A stretch of 64,000 bases of DNA. Origin: Dendrobium chrysotoxum. Its lineage: Eukaryota > Streptophyta > Magnoliopsida > Asparagales > Orchidaceae. The position numbers and the translations under genes are program-made. The DNA is taken from assembly GCA_019925795.1 (NCBI GenBank), contig CM034311.1, positions 23,806,231 to 23,870,230 on the forward strand, in the 5' to 3' direction. Of this stretch, positions 10,672 through 21,787 are shown piece by piece. How positions within the stretch are numbered: the stretch's first letter is position 1; each line of letters opens with the position of its first letter. The notes beneath the pieces are model-generated. The model searched no databases. It saw only the letters and a program-made list of their open reading frames with translations, and was not told where the DNA came from.

Positions 10672-11136
10672 CAGACTATTTATATATAATCAATTTAATC
10701 TCAGAGTATGAGGTTGCTCCAATTTAATTCCTGACTATATAAAATTGATTCAAAATTGGCCCTTTGAAATTAAATTAGGATCAATTTTGTATAGTCTAGA
10801 GACGAAGGGTCCGTTTAGGATGACTGTAATTTTTTGTAAAAGTGATTATAAAACGATTATTAGGAAAGTAACTTTTTAAAAAGCTGCTGTAAAATACAGC
10901 TTTCTAGATCAGAAATGTCTTAAATACAATAAAAAAGCAATAGTCAAATAAAAATTATAGTTACGATTTGAAAAGTAAAATAGTAAGAAAACTGTATTAA
11001 TCAGAGCCTAAATTTAAATCAATTTTATGTCACAATTACAACATGATGAGGGCTTATTTTGTATCAATTTTGTATAGTCAAAAGAATAAATTAGAGCAAT
11101 ATGATATCTTGAGATTAAATTAGTCATATACGAATA
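10672..11136. mobile_element. Inverted-repeat element with a second MITE nested inside
   Basis: The left part (CAATTTAATCTCAGAGTATG ... GCTCCAATTTAATT) is answered on the right, in reverse complement, by ATTAGAGCAATATGATATC and TTGAGATTAAATTAG. Between them, 10806-11011 starts GGGTCCGTTTAGGATGA and ends CAGAGCCTAA. That inner segment resembles the long MITE variant at 15804-16004 in reverse. This reads as one MITE inserted in another. Boundaries are approximate. Confidence 0.5.
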
Positions 11137-11233
11137 TTATGGAAAAAATTTTAGGATTTTCCTGTATTGCTAAATTAGCCATGTCTTGTTATCATGCAAT
11201 TGTGTATGCGAAACAAAATAAAAGTAATTTTAT

Positions 11234-11567
11234 TTTAGGGCCAGTTTTTTTGCCTGTCATACAAAATATGAACTTTTTTTTCTTTATGGTAGCATGCTTC
11301 CTATCTGCTAAACAACCAAATGAGCCCTTAATATATTGTAATCTTCATTGCTCTTTAGGGCTTATTTGGTTGTCATTACATGAAAGCATGCTTAAGGAAA
11401 TAATGATTTCACTTGTTTTTAGAGTAAAAATGAAATTATTATAGTTGGTAAGGATTAAAATAAATATTAATTTCTTAATTACTTACAACAAAATGATGGA
11501 ATTATCAATGTCCATTGCTTTCTATGATGTGTTCTCTAAGTTAACAAGCAACCAAATGGGTCTTTAG
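11234..11567. mobile_element. Two adjacent MITE-like repeats (family B)
   Basis: The pair occupies 11234-11331 (TTAGGGCCAG ... AACCAAATGAGCCCTTA) and 11356-11567 (TAGGGCTTATTTGGTTG ... CAACCAAATGGGTCTTTAG). Each begins and ends with imperfect inverted copies of GGGCTYATTTGGTTG. Short TIRs and lack of coding suggest PIF/Harbinger-like MITEs, but target-site copies were not resolved. Confidence 0.45.
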
Positions 11568-11899
11568 ATCACTTCAATGGTGTTCCCTTCCAAATAGATC
11601 TGGAAGAGAAGGGTTCTAAGTTAGCTTTCACTTGAGTATTTTGTTCTTGAGGTAGATCGGAAGACCATTGTTTTTTTCTCTCATTCTTTTGATTTCATTT
11701 GTTGTTGGTATTGAGCTGATAGATTTTATTTGATGTTGAATATTTATCCAAGGAAATCTTATAGGACCCAAGGAGTATCAGAGCATTTTGAGCTGCCAAA
11801 CTCTCAAAGAAAGAACAAAAAGAGAAACAAATATAGAAGGGGGAACATTATTCATTCATTTTCACACCTCCTACTCCCTAATTGAAATATTTTTATACT

Positions 11900-13560
11900 T
11901 TTAGGACATTAGACTAAACACTCTTGCTAGTTAATCCTCTATTAATCACAAGTTCAACAACAATCTGGATTCACATTATTACTTTCCCTCTCACAAATCA
12001 CAATGATCTTATCCTTAAATTTGGACTCGAGTCATTCCGAAGGAGGGATGGCCGATTATTCGGCCACAATTGCTCGAGCGGATCATTGTGCACTAGGCTA
12101 ACCTTGAAGTCACAAAAGCAAATGTGGACCAATGGACTCTCGAATAATTCTTCAATTTCTTCTGTTGGTGGCCATTAATATGACGATTATACCTCGTGGA
12201 TTAGTCTTGTACGCTGATTGTAATACCACTATCATTTAGTTGGTCACATCTTCCGCAGTTTCTTTAGCGAACAGCTTTACAATATTGTAATCCACATAAG
12301 AAGCAGTAAGAAAGTCGTCCCAAATAAAATCTTAGCACTGATTGATCTCCACGGAGATCAATCTAGTGCACCTATTGTCTTGCCATGACTAATTTTGCAT
12401 TCGACTCCTCAATAAACTCTTTGGCAAACCATTCATACGGATTACGGACTGTCCCCATATGGTAATAATTCTTGAATCGTTCATCGAGTTTATCTGTGGA
12501 GCAGCTGAAATTAAAGAAGCAAGTATCGTTGGGATTGATCGAAATCAAAGAAGCTCGTATCGGTGGAATCATAGAATTGGAAGAGGTTATTTCTTGACGA
12601 TGCAATAGGGCAAAAGGCATAGCTGGAGAGTGTTGGGTCGAGCTCAGCACAAGCCGTAGGTGGCCAGTCGATCTATATCTGTGCAGATAGTTGCGAGTGG
12701 TGGCAGGATTTGCGGGAACTAGCGTCGGCGATGGGATACTCGCCGGATCAGGGCGGTGGCTGCGTTATCCAGTTCGTCGAATCTTGGACGATGATTGCGT
12801 TTCTTGAGCGCGAAAAATTGGACGGGACACCCGGTAGATACGGGATTTCTTGATATCCACTTACGAAATCCTCACAGAAATTGCAAGAAATTGGAAAAGC
12901 TGCGAGCGATGGTGTCGTGGCTAGGGGTTGGAAGGCTGTTCTTGGAAGATGGCTGGAGCAATTCGCGGTCGGCTTGGCTAGGCTCAGGCCCGAAGTTTGA
13001 TTGCGAAAATGACGTTTGTTGAATGGTTGCATACTGCAAAAGGACGGGTGGGTTGGCACGGTCAAGAATAGTAGCAGGAGGTGGTGTAATCGGTAATGTT
13101 GGACCAAGATGCATGCATAAAGCATAGCGCGATGTTCTAGAAGGTCGTTGAGGTTTGAAGATTTGCAACGTCTCGCCTATTTCTCAGGTGAAAGATACAG
13201 CAAGATCTGTAGGATCTGGCATGGACGACAGGGCACGCGGCCGATGCTTACGAGCTCTGGCTTTAGCAATGGGGCACACGCCAAATTTGGGCGGGACCAG
13301 ATTGGCGACGATGGGCTGGTTTCCTCGCCAAGAATTCTTGAGGCGGCTTGACGCAGAATCGGTTTGATGAAATCGGCGCACCTTTCTTAAGAATTGGGAA
13401 AGGTGAATTTCGCCCAAAAAAAAAATCTGGAAAGGTCAGTGCGTTTTGCGACCACGACAGACAGAAGATCTCAAAATCTGCGACGTTGCTTTGACAGTTG
13501 GGATGTCGCCATTTTCGATGGAGGTGACAACACAACGGATCTGAGATCTGACGACTGTGT
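11900..13560. other. Unassigned, partly GC-rich block in the OAT intron
   Basis: Base composition rises sharply from about 12340, unlike the surrounding intron. Several overlapping short frames are open on both strands (for example 12372-12650 minus and 12748-13125 minus), but no domain is recognisable. The stretch ERFKNYYHMGTVRNPYEWFA on the minus strand is vaguely gag-like. AATACCACTATC near 12222 could be a primer-site remnant. A degraded LTR element is the best guess. A half MITE (right end only, TAAGAAAGTCGTCCCAAAT) sits at 12298-12335. Confidence 0.3.
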
Positions 13561-13635
13561 GAAATGACGGATCTCCCTCAAACAAGAATATCAATCATTT
13601 GTGGCCTAGTATTTCAAGCTGCTGAAATATTTAAT

Positions 13636-14613
13636 AGAACTGAAAAAGATAAAATACTCCCTTGGTTGCCCGAAGACCATCCAAAAGGGAGGTATGCAGG
13701 CTTCATCATCGTCCAGGCCCAAAAGAAAATTGCCTGCCAAAGTAATGAGTTTCTGTATGTGTTGATCTGAAAGGCGCCATCGAGAACGCGGCAAAAATAT
13801 AACAATCCCAAAGCAGAGAATAACAGCAGTGCAAGGAGGATTGGCAGCTGCTTCCACCAAAACGTAAGGGCCAGAATGCATTGCCACCAACAAGAACACC
13901 TCATTTGAGACACAGATATGCAGCATAGGTAGTATTCAAGCTTTCCATGACTAAAGCCCCATCCTTCCAGCCAGATATCTTTAATTTAATAGCTCTCGCA
14001 ATCTTTTTAGAAAGAGTGATGGCACACATAGCATTGGATTCAAATCTCCTGTTGTTTCGCTCAATCCAAAGGTAATAGATGATAGCATTCAGGGCAAGGA
14101 GTGTGCAGTTTTTAATTTTTTTAGGGAGAGGTAAGCCACCAGCTTGGTTGAATGATTGGGCTAGATTGGGTCTAAGGTAATAGCAGTGAAAGAGAGGGAT
14201 GAGCCTTTTGAGCACACAGAATGAGTATTCACATTCAAACAACATATGTGCTAAGTTTTCGGCGTGCACGCGGCAAAAAATACAACTATTGTCTTGAATA
14301 GTTATGTTCCTTTTCATCAACTCATCCAAAGTTTTCAATCCACCCTTAGCAGCCAACCAAGAATAGACAGAGAAACGGAGAGAATGCACATTCAAACACA
14401 ACTAGTGTCATATGATTATACAAGATTTCTGAGTTCAGGCCGGCGGGCTTTACTGCCATTTTTGATTGATTTTGTAACTGCTAGTCCCTCCTCTTTTTGC
14501 TTGCTATGCTTTTCTATAGGTTCTTTTGTTTACACTTGTAACCCTTTTGATTCTCAATAGAATGGGCCAAGCCCCTAATTTTCCCAAAAAAAAAAAGAAC
14601 TGAAAAAGATAAA
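13636..14613 (+). mobile_element. LINE insertion with inverted 5' part and 18-bp target-site duplication
   Basis: AGAACTGAAAAAGATAAA occurs exactly at 13636-13653 and 14596-14613. The + strand end of the insert is an A run (14586-14596) after a LINE-like 3' untranslated sequence (about 14402-14585). The left part, 13654 to about 14400, carries LINE protein sequence on the minus strand. Sense 3' end plus inverted 5' segment, poly-A tail and target-site duplication is the signature of twin priming during LINE integration. The insert interrupts OAT intron sequence only. Confidence 0.82.
13901..14401 (-). pseudogene. LINE reverse transcriptase C-terminal zinc-binding domain (zf-RVT), fragment
   Basis: A 166-residue open frame reads SVYSWLAAKGGLKTLDELMK, then CIFCRVHAENLAHMLFEC and YYLWIERNNRRFES. 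This is the zf-RVT pattern (W-L-A, T-x-D-x-L, C-x-x-C, E-x-x-H-x-x-F-x-C) found after the RT domain in plant non-LTR retrotransposons. The upstream RT and endonuclease are absent because the insertion is 5'-truncated. It lies in the inverted half of the insertion, hence antisense to OAT. Confidence 0.8.
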
Positions 14614-14650
14614 GATAAAAGAGGAATATTATTCAAGATATATCAAAGGA

Positions 14651-14867
14651 ACTCACCGGGCTTAGTTTGGTTGGTAGGCGAGCATGATTGTGGACCCCCC
14701 AACCCATATTCGAATTTCCTCTCAAGCGGCTCGCCTCATTTAAGGGGAATAGCAAACGTGTGTCCAGCGCCTGTGGGTTGGCTCCGTTAGGTTTCGCTGA
14801 GTGATTAATTATGCCGTCATACGCCTCTTAAAAGGGGTGGCAGCGGATAAATTCCCCATCCCAATAT
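14651..14867 (+). mobile_element. tRNA-derived SINE, family 1, copy 1
   Basis: A box-A-like TTAGTTTGGTTGGTAGGCGAG (14662) and a box-B-like ATTCGAATTTC (14708) have tRNA-like spacing. They are followed by a tRNA-unrelated body ending CCCATCCCAATATAAT. The full length matches the copy at 43969-44207, including the GTGGCAGYRG and CCCAATATA end. Target-site copies are unclear here. It is non-coding and would rely on LINE machinery and RNA polymerase III. Confidence 0.65.
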
Positions 14868-14997
14868 AATTGTGCACAACAAATGAGTGAAAATTATATT
14901 TGTATCACCATTCTTCATACGACAAGCTATTTTGTATTCTAAACGAATATAGCATTCACGTTTTATATTTCTAATTCGGAATTTTCTCTCATTTTAG

Positions 14998-15136
14998 TCA
15001 TGAAGAGCTTAGTGAAGCATCAAAGGCTTTGAAAGATGTCCTGGAGATTGATCTGCCGAAGCTGCAGAAGCAAAAGCTGAATGGCGATGCACCAACTCCT
15101 AAGCAAGCTTGTGACAGATGCAGGCGTGTGAGGTAA
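14998..15136 (+). CDS. OAT: Ornithine delta-aminotransferase, last visible exon and C-terminus
   Basis: It starts after TTTTAG with T, completing the split Ser codon. It then reads HEELSEASKALKDVLEIDLP and KLQKQKLNGDAPTPKQACDR, followed by CRRVR and TAA at 15134-15136. The first half is the final helix of OAT. The lysine/proline-rich tail with a CDRC motif is a plant-type extension. The stop codon is embedded in AG|GTAAGT, a perfect splice donor at 15133. Either the protein ends at TAA, or the transcript is spliced there and gains a few more residues. I kept the stop because no convincing further exon was seen. No frameshift. Confidence 0.88.
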
Positions 15137-15521
15137 GTTTCCTTGCAATGAACACAAAGTATATGAAAATGATGAGCAGTCAAATTATAAAGTACAAAAC
15201 AAAGTCTCAGGCAGTTCCTTTGTAGAGTGTAGATTCTTCTCTATGGAGCTCACCAAGGTTATGGAGAACTAGCATTTGTAGCGTATGGTAAACAATCATT
15301 AAAGCTTTCTTATATGTTCAGACTGTAGCATTGGCATTTTATAGAAGCCTCTCGTTTTCTTGAGTTGAAAGATTATCATAATTGTGCACAACAATCAGAA
15401 TCATTTCATGTTGAATTTAAACATAAATATATGAAGTTATGTAATGTAGTTTTGAGAAGGGGGCATTGCAAGTCTTAGATTTTTTCATTACGGCTTCATT
15501 TGAGAGTACTTAAAAGTTGCT

Positions 15522-16004
15522 TTAGGTTTCATTTGGGACGGCTTTCTTACTACTTCATAAAACAACTTTCTAATATAAAAATTAAATTTTTTATACTAGA
15601 AAGCTGCTTTAAGAAGCAGAAAGAAAGTCATCCCAAACGAAGTTTTAAAAAATAGTAAGAAAGCTGTCTCAAACGAAGCTTAAGGTTTCATTTGGGACGG
15701 CTTTCTTACTGCTTCTTTAAGCAACTTTTAAGTACAAAAATTAAAATTTTTATACTAAAAAGCTGTTTTAAGAAGCAGTAAGAAAGTCGTCTCAAACGAA
15801 GCCTAAGATTTCGTTTGGGATAATTTTCTTACTTCTGTGTTTTGTTTTTCATATCATAATTATAATTTGTATTTGATCATTATTTTTTTACTATTTTTTA
15901 AAAAAATTGTATTAAGAAGCTGCTTTTTACAATAGTTAAAAAAAATCTGTAGCAATTTTTCAATTACTTTTTCAAAAAATTACAATCGTCTCAAACAGAT
16001 CTAA
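15522..16004. mobile_element. Cluster of three tandem family A MITEs plus a half copy
   Basis: Copies are at 15522-15647, 15681-15806 and 15804-16004, with a right-end-only piece at 15650-15683. Left ends read TTAGGTTTCATTTGGGACGG or TAAGATTTCGTTTGGGATAA. Right ends read CATCCCAAACGAAG or CGTCTCAAACGAAGCCTAA. Successive copies abut and share TAAG. Each has the internal AAGCTGCTTTAAGAAGCAG hairpin core except the last, which is a longer, diverged variant. Confidence 0.75.
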
Positions 16005-16549
16005 AGTTGGATGGTAAGTATGTGTAAGGAAATGATCAAATTAAATTATTGAGTTATTTTAAGAATTTATTTGGGCTGTAGATCATCATAAATGACTATT
16101 TAATAATTGCAGAATAATGATTGTATGATAATAATTGCAGAATAATGAATGTATGATGAATTATACATATGAGAGAGGGATTCCTATCCATTTAAAAGGA
16201 TAGAGTAATTTATAATTGTACAATTTTATTATTTAATAAAAGTATAGCTTTAAACTATTATAAATCATTGGTAAATATCTGAACTACTTTTAATTCTAAT
16301 CATATAAATAATTCGGTAGCCTCTCTTTCTTCCACCTTCACTCCCCATGTGGCCTACACACACTTCAAGAATTTCATGCATGGTTTCTTAAGTGGATTCT
16401 TGTAATGCACTCAATAAATGGGCCTCTATCATCTTTTTCTATGTGATATTTTTAATAGGTTCTTTGATTTGGAGTAAAAAGGGTATAAAGTTGATACTTT
16501 AAGAATATTTATGGAATAATCTCGAGATAATATTTGAATTGAAAAATAT

Positions 16550-17500
16550 TTAAATTAAATTTAGGATTATTCAAAATTTGATTTTAGCAAATTTATGGTT
16601 GAACAGAAAGTCTCAATATGATGAACATATCAATGCTAGAAATGATCTGATTTGACTTCAAACAAGCTCAAATTAAACATTTGAAATATATGTGGAAGCT
16701 TCTCAATATTAATTGACGAATCAAATGACTCTTAATTATAATATGCTTATGGTCAAATCAACCAGCTCAATGAGATGAATTCAATGAGCTCAAGATCACT
16801 TAATTCTAAAATCATTAAGACGCTTAAATGCTGAGCAAATGTTTCATAAATTAATATGGACCGTAAGATAGAGTACTTTAGATTCTAAACTCTCTTGTAT
16901 TTTCTGGTTATAAATATTCGGTTAGAGATTCTCAATTATTTACATTAAATTATGATTTTTCCTATGTTTAGAGTTTAGTAAATGGATCAATATTTGAAGA
17001 CGAAAGAATATGTAGAGTTTTATAGCGACAATCTTCTTGCTTACCTAGAGCTTTAACCTTCGATTTGGGGAAATGTTGTCAACAAGATGGATATAATTCA
17101 AAAGGCATATTTGAAACTAGTAATGCAACATTATCGAAAATACAAAATAGATTGAGAAGCTTGTAAGCATTGCTCAATTCTTCGATTATAATGATAAAGA
17201 GAATTTTGTCTTGAATCATGTCTTATATATGTTTTTTATATTTAATTATTTATATAATGAGTTTGCCCACCCTCTAAAGAAGGGCTGGTTCCACCCCTGA
17301 GAATAACATAATCCCTTCTTCTTTAATTGTAAGGAAGAGAGAATTTTTATATCTCTTACTCTACAGTGGATTATTGCAACTGAGCTAAGCCTTATGTTTT
17401 TTCCTCTTTTCGAGTTTTCCAGGGAAAATTTTTTTTGTCTTATGTGATATCAAAAGCTAAGATATAAAATATCAACTTTACTGAAGTAAGTTTTCTAGCG
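16550..17500 (+). repeat. Remnant of the minisatellite-bearing LTR family
   Basis: Sequence such as CAGCTCAATGAGATGAA, AAGATCACTTAATTCTAAAA and ATCATTAAGACGCTTAAATG lines up with the reference LTR (45659-48253) around 45920-46010. The end (CTTTTCGAGTTTTCCAGGGA, about 17408) matches its 3' part. The middle is altered. Strongly decayed. Confidence 0.5.
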
Positions 17501-18228
17501 TGTAACAAAAGTATTTCAAATGCAAGGGTCTGAAATACTGGTGTTTGGTTTGAAGTAAAAGAAATGCATAGTAAATTTTTTGAAGTATTTGAAATTCACT
17601 ATGTAATTTAATTTTGGTGTACCTGAAAATCATTAAATTTGATCAATTTTTAAATACACTTTAAATTTTGTCATTCCTTCGGGGAGAGAACTAAATAACT
17701 CTCTTACATTTCTCAGCTATCATAGTCAATGACCACCATCGGTAATGGTGCCATCGTCTCGAAATTCCTGTCTATATCTAACCATGTTGTTGGTTATAAT
17801 TGTCCGGTTGTGAACATCTAAAGTTTGTAATCCCTGCAACGAGAATAACATAGTTCCTTCTTCTTTAATTGTAAGGAAGGGAGGATTTTTGTATCTCTTA
17901 CTATATAGCCGAGATAGACCTCGTGAGTTTTTTTTTTCCTTTTCATATTTTTTATGTAAAAAAAATCTTGTCTCCTTTAGCTTTTTCTGTGCATGCTAAA
18001 TTTTTATGAGAAGGTAAGATATAAAATACCATTTCTATAGACCTAAATTTTCTAGCACGTAACAAAAATATTTCAAATGCAAGGGATTTGTAAATATTGG
18101 TGTTTGATGTGAAGTAAAAGCAATGCATAGTAAAATTTTTAAAATACTTGAAACTCACTTTCTAATTTAATTTTGTTGTATTTAGAAATGGTTAAATTTG
18201 ATTGATTTTTAAATACACTTTAAATTCC
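17301..18228. repeat. Direct duplication, offset 542 bp
   Basis: GAATAACATA followed by CCTTCTTCTTTAATTGTAAG starts at 17301 and again at 17843. Both copies continue through an LTR-like 3' end, ATTTCAAATGCAAGGG and AAATACACTTTAAATT. The second copy ends near 18228. The copies are diverged, so the duplication is not recent. A short CCACYGCC-type repeat follows at 18237-18310. Confidence 0.65.
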
Positions 18229-19131
18229 CAGCCATAGTTGCCGCCACTATCAACCACTGCCCGCCGCTTACCACTAACTATAGGCCACCGCCCACTGTTG
18301 TTGCCACTCATATTTGTTATTGACTACAAAATACAAATAATGTCCTTTCTCGGGGAAGGTATTGGCTCAGTGTAGAAAATATAGCGCACATCATATGGTC
18401 GGATTTTCAACTTGAATATGCCTTGAGATTCGTGCTCGATCAAAATATTTTTTGATAATGTATTAATTTTAATTTTTAAATATATTCTATTTCATTTACA
18501 CCCTATTTCATTTTAGTCTACATTTCTTTTTTAGTAAATAACTAAATATTCAAACTGCCCTAAGCTCTACTTTTTATTTATGACGTTCTATGGTTTCGTG
18601 ATCAGCCTTATCCGAAGAGTTTCCACATGTGGTACAGATCCTTTTTCAATAAAGTTGATTTAAGCGTAATTTTCATGCATCAAAAGTAGGTCAATTTTTT
18701 AAAAGGAGCAAGTTAACTGGCAAATTTAACGGGAGGAGCACAAACAGAGCGAAATTTAAAAAAGAACAGATTCGTCATAGGGTTTGGTGCAGTCAGAAAA
18801 TGCCAGACGTATTGGCGAATGCGAGCAACGCGCCAAATAATTTGTCATTTTCTTAATTATTTAGCTTTTTCTATAGAAAACGTCAAATTGTTTGACGTTT
18901 TTGCTCTTTTTAAAATTATTTAATAATCACGCTTCTTTTACTTAATTATGCATTAAACATGCCCTTTTTTAAAATTCCTCCTCAAAAAATTGCCATCATT
19001 TTTTAACATGAAAATTACAACTATTTGGACGCATCAATTTATATTTTTTTCTAATGTACTGCTTCTTTCCAAAAAAGGTTTACAGAAACTTAAATTTCAT
19101 GCACGAAATATTTTAACTCATTTGGTAGGCT

Positions 19132-19251
19132 TAAGATTCATTTTGAAACAATTTTTTTATTACTTTTTAAAATAATTTTTTTAGTAAAAAAATTTTGTAA
19201 TAAAAAATTATTTTAAGAAGCAGTAAGAAAATCATCTCAAATGAAATCTTA
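19132..19251. mobile_element. Family A MITE copy
   Basis: Left end TAAGATTCATTTTGAAACAA, right end CATCTCAAATGAAATCTTA, with internal AAGAAGCAGTAAGAAA. Diverged but complete. Confidence 0.65.
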
Positions 19252-19654
19252 AATTATGAAATGCTTGAGCTTCAAATTTTAAGTTAAAATTGCAAATATT
19301 TTTTTTATTAGTTAACTTTGTATGCAAATGTTGTCATATTTGATTTTATTGAGGTGGAACCCACAAAATTTATGTTGGAAATAATGCTATAGATGTGACC
19401 CAATGCAAGAAGAATATGTTGATTAATGTTACAATAGTGTGGCTACATGAGATCTTTCTCATTCATAGTAGTAATTAATTCTTGGTGAATTTAGGCTTAT
19501 TTAAAGTTTGTTGCATTACATATAATCTTTTATACCCTTTTCTTAATTATAATTTTGCTTGCATGCATGCGATTATAATTGATTTTGAGTGAATATAATT
19601 GAAGAAGAAGCTGAGGCATCGGCAATTCGGCAATTCGACATTTAAGTCAATTAC

Positions 19655-19752
19655 GACAAACTCACATACACAACACATACACAAGCTTCGAAACCAGGAC
19701 CTCTTGATTGATAGCCAAAGCTCACAACTAACAGATCAAGGCGAGCTGCGTT
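19655..19752 (-). mobile_element. tRNA-derived SINE-like repeat, family 2
   Basis: On the minus strand the segment has TTGATCTGTTAGTTGTGAGC (possible box A region) and GGTTTCGAA (box B) at tRNA spacing, then a GTGTATGTG-rich tail. It aligns over its length with 40262-40391 and 40515-40644. Assignment as SINE is tentative. Confidence 0.42.
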
Positions 19753-19793
19753 TGTTGAATCTTTTATTGAGGCAATTAGGCATCGTTTAGCAA

Positions 19794-19919
19794 TTAGGCT
19801 TCATTTGGAATGATTTTCTTACTGCTTCTTCAAGTAGCTTTTTAGTACGAAAATTTTAATCTTGGTACTAAAAAATTACTTTAGGAAGCAGTAAAAAACT
19901 AGTCCCAAGCGAAGCCTTA
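19794..19919. mobile_element. Family A MITE copy
   Basis: Begins TTAGGCTTCATTTGGAATG and ends GTCCCAAGCGAAGCCTTA, with TACTGCTTCTTCAAGTAGC and TTAGGAAGCAGTAAAAAAC inside. Confidence 0.72.
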
Positions 19920-20769
19920 GGCGAGCCTTCCCTTATCATTTGGTTTTTCATGGTTTGCCATAATGTTAATTCCCTCATCAATTAGAAATCAGTATGTCAA
20001 AGTTACATTTCATTTAGCTTAAAGAATAAGCCACCATAACATATTGCCCTTTAAAACATAAAAGGCAACTTTCAAAAACTACACATTCAAACTTTTGAAG
20101 CCCTATTATTCTTTGCCACTGTGCGCATAACATTGACATATTGCATTAGACATTATATTATTATGGATATTGTTTTAACACTACATTTTTCTGCCTCCTA
20201 AAGGCTCTCTATTATGATTTTATATAAAAAAAATATAGCACATAAAAATAAAAATGATAAAATACATCAAAAAATTTTATGTAGAAAATTAAAAAGAAGG
20301 AAAATTACAGGCATGCCCTAATTGCAATAGTCTAGTATATAATTGAAAGTATGAAAGTTCATTATATAATTGAATATAACAGAAATTTGGTGCCCATAGT
20401 AAGACATTGGATGTTAACTTGCGAAGTTTGATATTAGTAGCCAATTAACAATAGTTAGATGATGAAAGTCACACGATGTTAGTGACAGATGTTGAGGGCG
20501 GTAGTCGACTGGGATTGTTGGATAAGGCAATAGAGTTATTCAAATCTCTTAGCTTTTGAGCCCAATTTGTAACTTCTGTTATAGGGATTTGATATATTTG
20601 GCTAAAATAAAAAATGCTTTATCAAATTGCTTATATTAATCCCTTTGATCATCAATCATCTATCAAGCATTTAGTGCATTAATGATCTTAAAATTGAATT
20701 ATCTTAAACATATTGATTTTGTGTTACTGAACCGCTAAACCTGAATCTGTCTATCAGGATGCAAAATTC

Positions 20770-20894
20770 AAGTTTCATTTGGGACGGCTTTCTTACTGCT
20801 TCTTAAAGCAGCTGTCTAATACAAAATATTTTAATTTTTGTACTAAAAAGCTGCTTTAATAAGCAATAAGAAAGTCATATCAAATGAAGTCTTA
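20770..20894. mobile_element. Family A MITE copy
   Basis: Begins AAGTTTCATTTGGGACGG and ends CATATCAAATGAAGTCTTA. The interior keeps TTACTGCTTCTTAAAGCAGC and the matching right arm. Confidence 0.72.
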
Positions 20895-21787
20895 GAGACT
20901 ATTTAGTCCTTTAAATAATATCATGAAATTGTTATATATGTTTCAAGTGTTTGATCAGGATTTATTTGAAGTCAGATTAAAATCACTTTTTATGCGGTTG
21001 GGCCATCTTATATATTAAGTTAATATTTGAACCGAAAAATTCCAAAATTATATTAATGGCCGTATAAATTCTTATTTTAAAAAATTTATTGTCAAACTAA
21101 ACGTCATGCTAATCAAATAAATTTTCCGAGATTTATCAAACATCATTTACTTTTATAAAATTAATTATTTGTTTAAAAAAAATGCAAATTGATGTCTTGC
21201 AACTTCTATGCTACTGCATATCAAAATGAGACATTCAAAACAAATATTATTTAAAAAAATATCAAATCAGAATATATAAAATATGTGTAATATATTTGAA
21301 AAATATATTAAAAAAAACATTTTCCAAATAATTCGTTTACCAAAATTCAATATATTTGGGAACTTGGAGGATACGACGAACCATAAGGCCACTACGCCAA
21401 ATGTGCCGTCGCCGTTATCTAATTTTCTTTTAAATTTTGTTATGAGAAAGACCCGCGCATTTTAATTAATTACGGCCAAAGGCTGAACTTTTCCATGCGT
21501 TTTTTCAATGAACTTGTCGTCAACAAATTTTATTTTATTTTATTTTTTGGAGGATAACTATAGATAATGAAAGAAATATTTAATTAAGAAATAAAAAAAC
21601 CAACAGTGTATTACGGGCTTAGAACCTTTCCACTACTAACAAAATCAAGAGTGCATATGGCTTAAATTCATTGCTTAATTTATATTAAAAGAGAGGAAGA
21701 GAAAGTAAGAAGAAAAAAATCATGGATCATATATGATAGGGTAATGAACCTAATTCAAATTTTTTTTTTAAATATGAACATGTACTT

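Larger units (their letters stand above)
10183..14997 (+). other. OAT intron, 4.8 kb, transposon-filled
   Basis: It is bounded by a GTGAGC donor (10183) and a TTTTAG acceptor (14995-14997), and the reading frame joins cleanly across it. It contains hairpin MITEs, a LINE 3' remnant, a 5'-inverted LINE and a SINE, all listed separately. None disturbs the splice sites. Confidence 0.85.

Noticed and set aside
10562..10680. Target-site duplication (TTTAACTTTAAA-like) around the RTE remnant
   Set aside because: The left copy aligns to the LINE's own sequence near its 3' end, so the similarity of flanks may be coincidental. It was not claimed as a target duplication.
11139..11444. 101-residue + strand frame in the OAT intron
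   Set aside because: It overlaps two MITE-like repeats and has AT-driven composition with no domain.
12372..12650. 92-residue minus strand frame with ERFKNYYHMGTV as a gag gene
   Set aside because: The resemblance to gag is too weak and no neighbouring retroelement domain supports it. Kept only as part of an unassigned block.
14651..14740. Intact tRNA gene because of box A and box B
   Set aside because: The cloverleaf arms do not pair convincingly and the same sequence continues into a shared non-tRNA body in another copy, so it is a SINE head.
18877..18901. Perfect small palindrome AAAACGTCAAA ... TTTGACGTTTT
   Set aside because: It could suggest a regulatory dyad, but there is no gene nearby and short palindromes are expected by chance in this composition.
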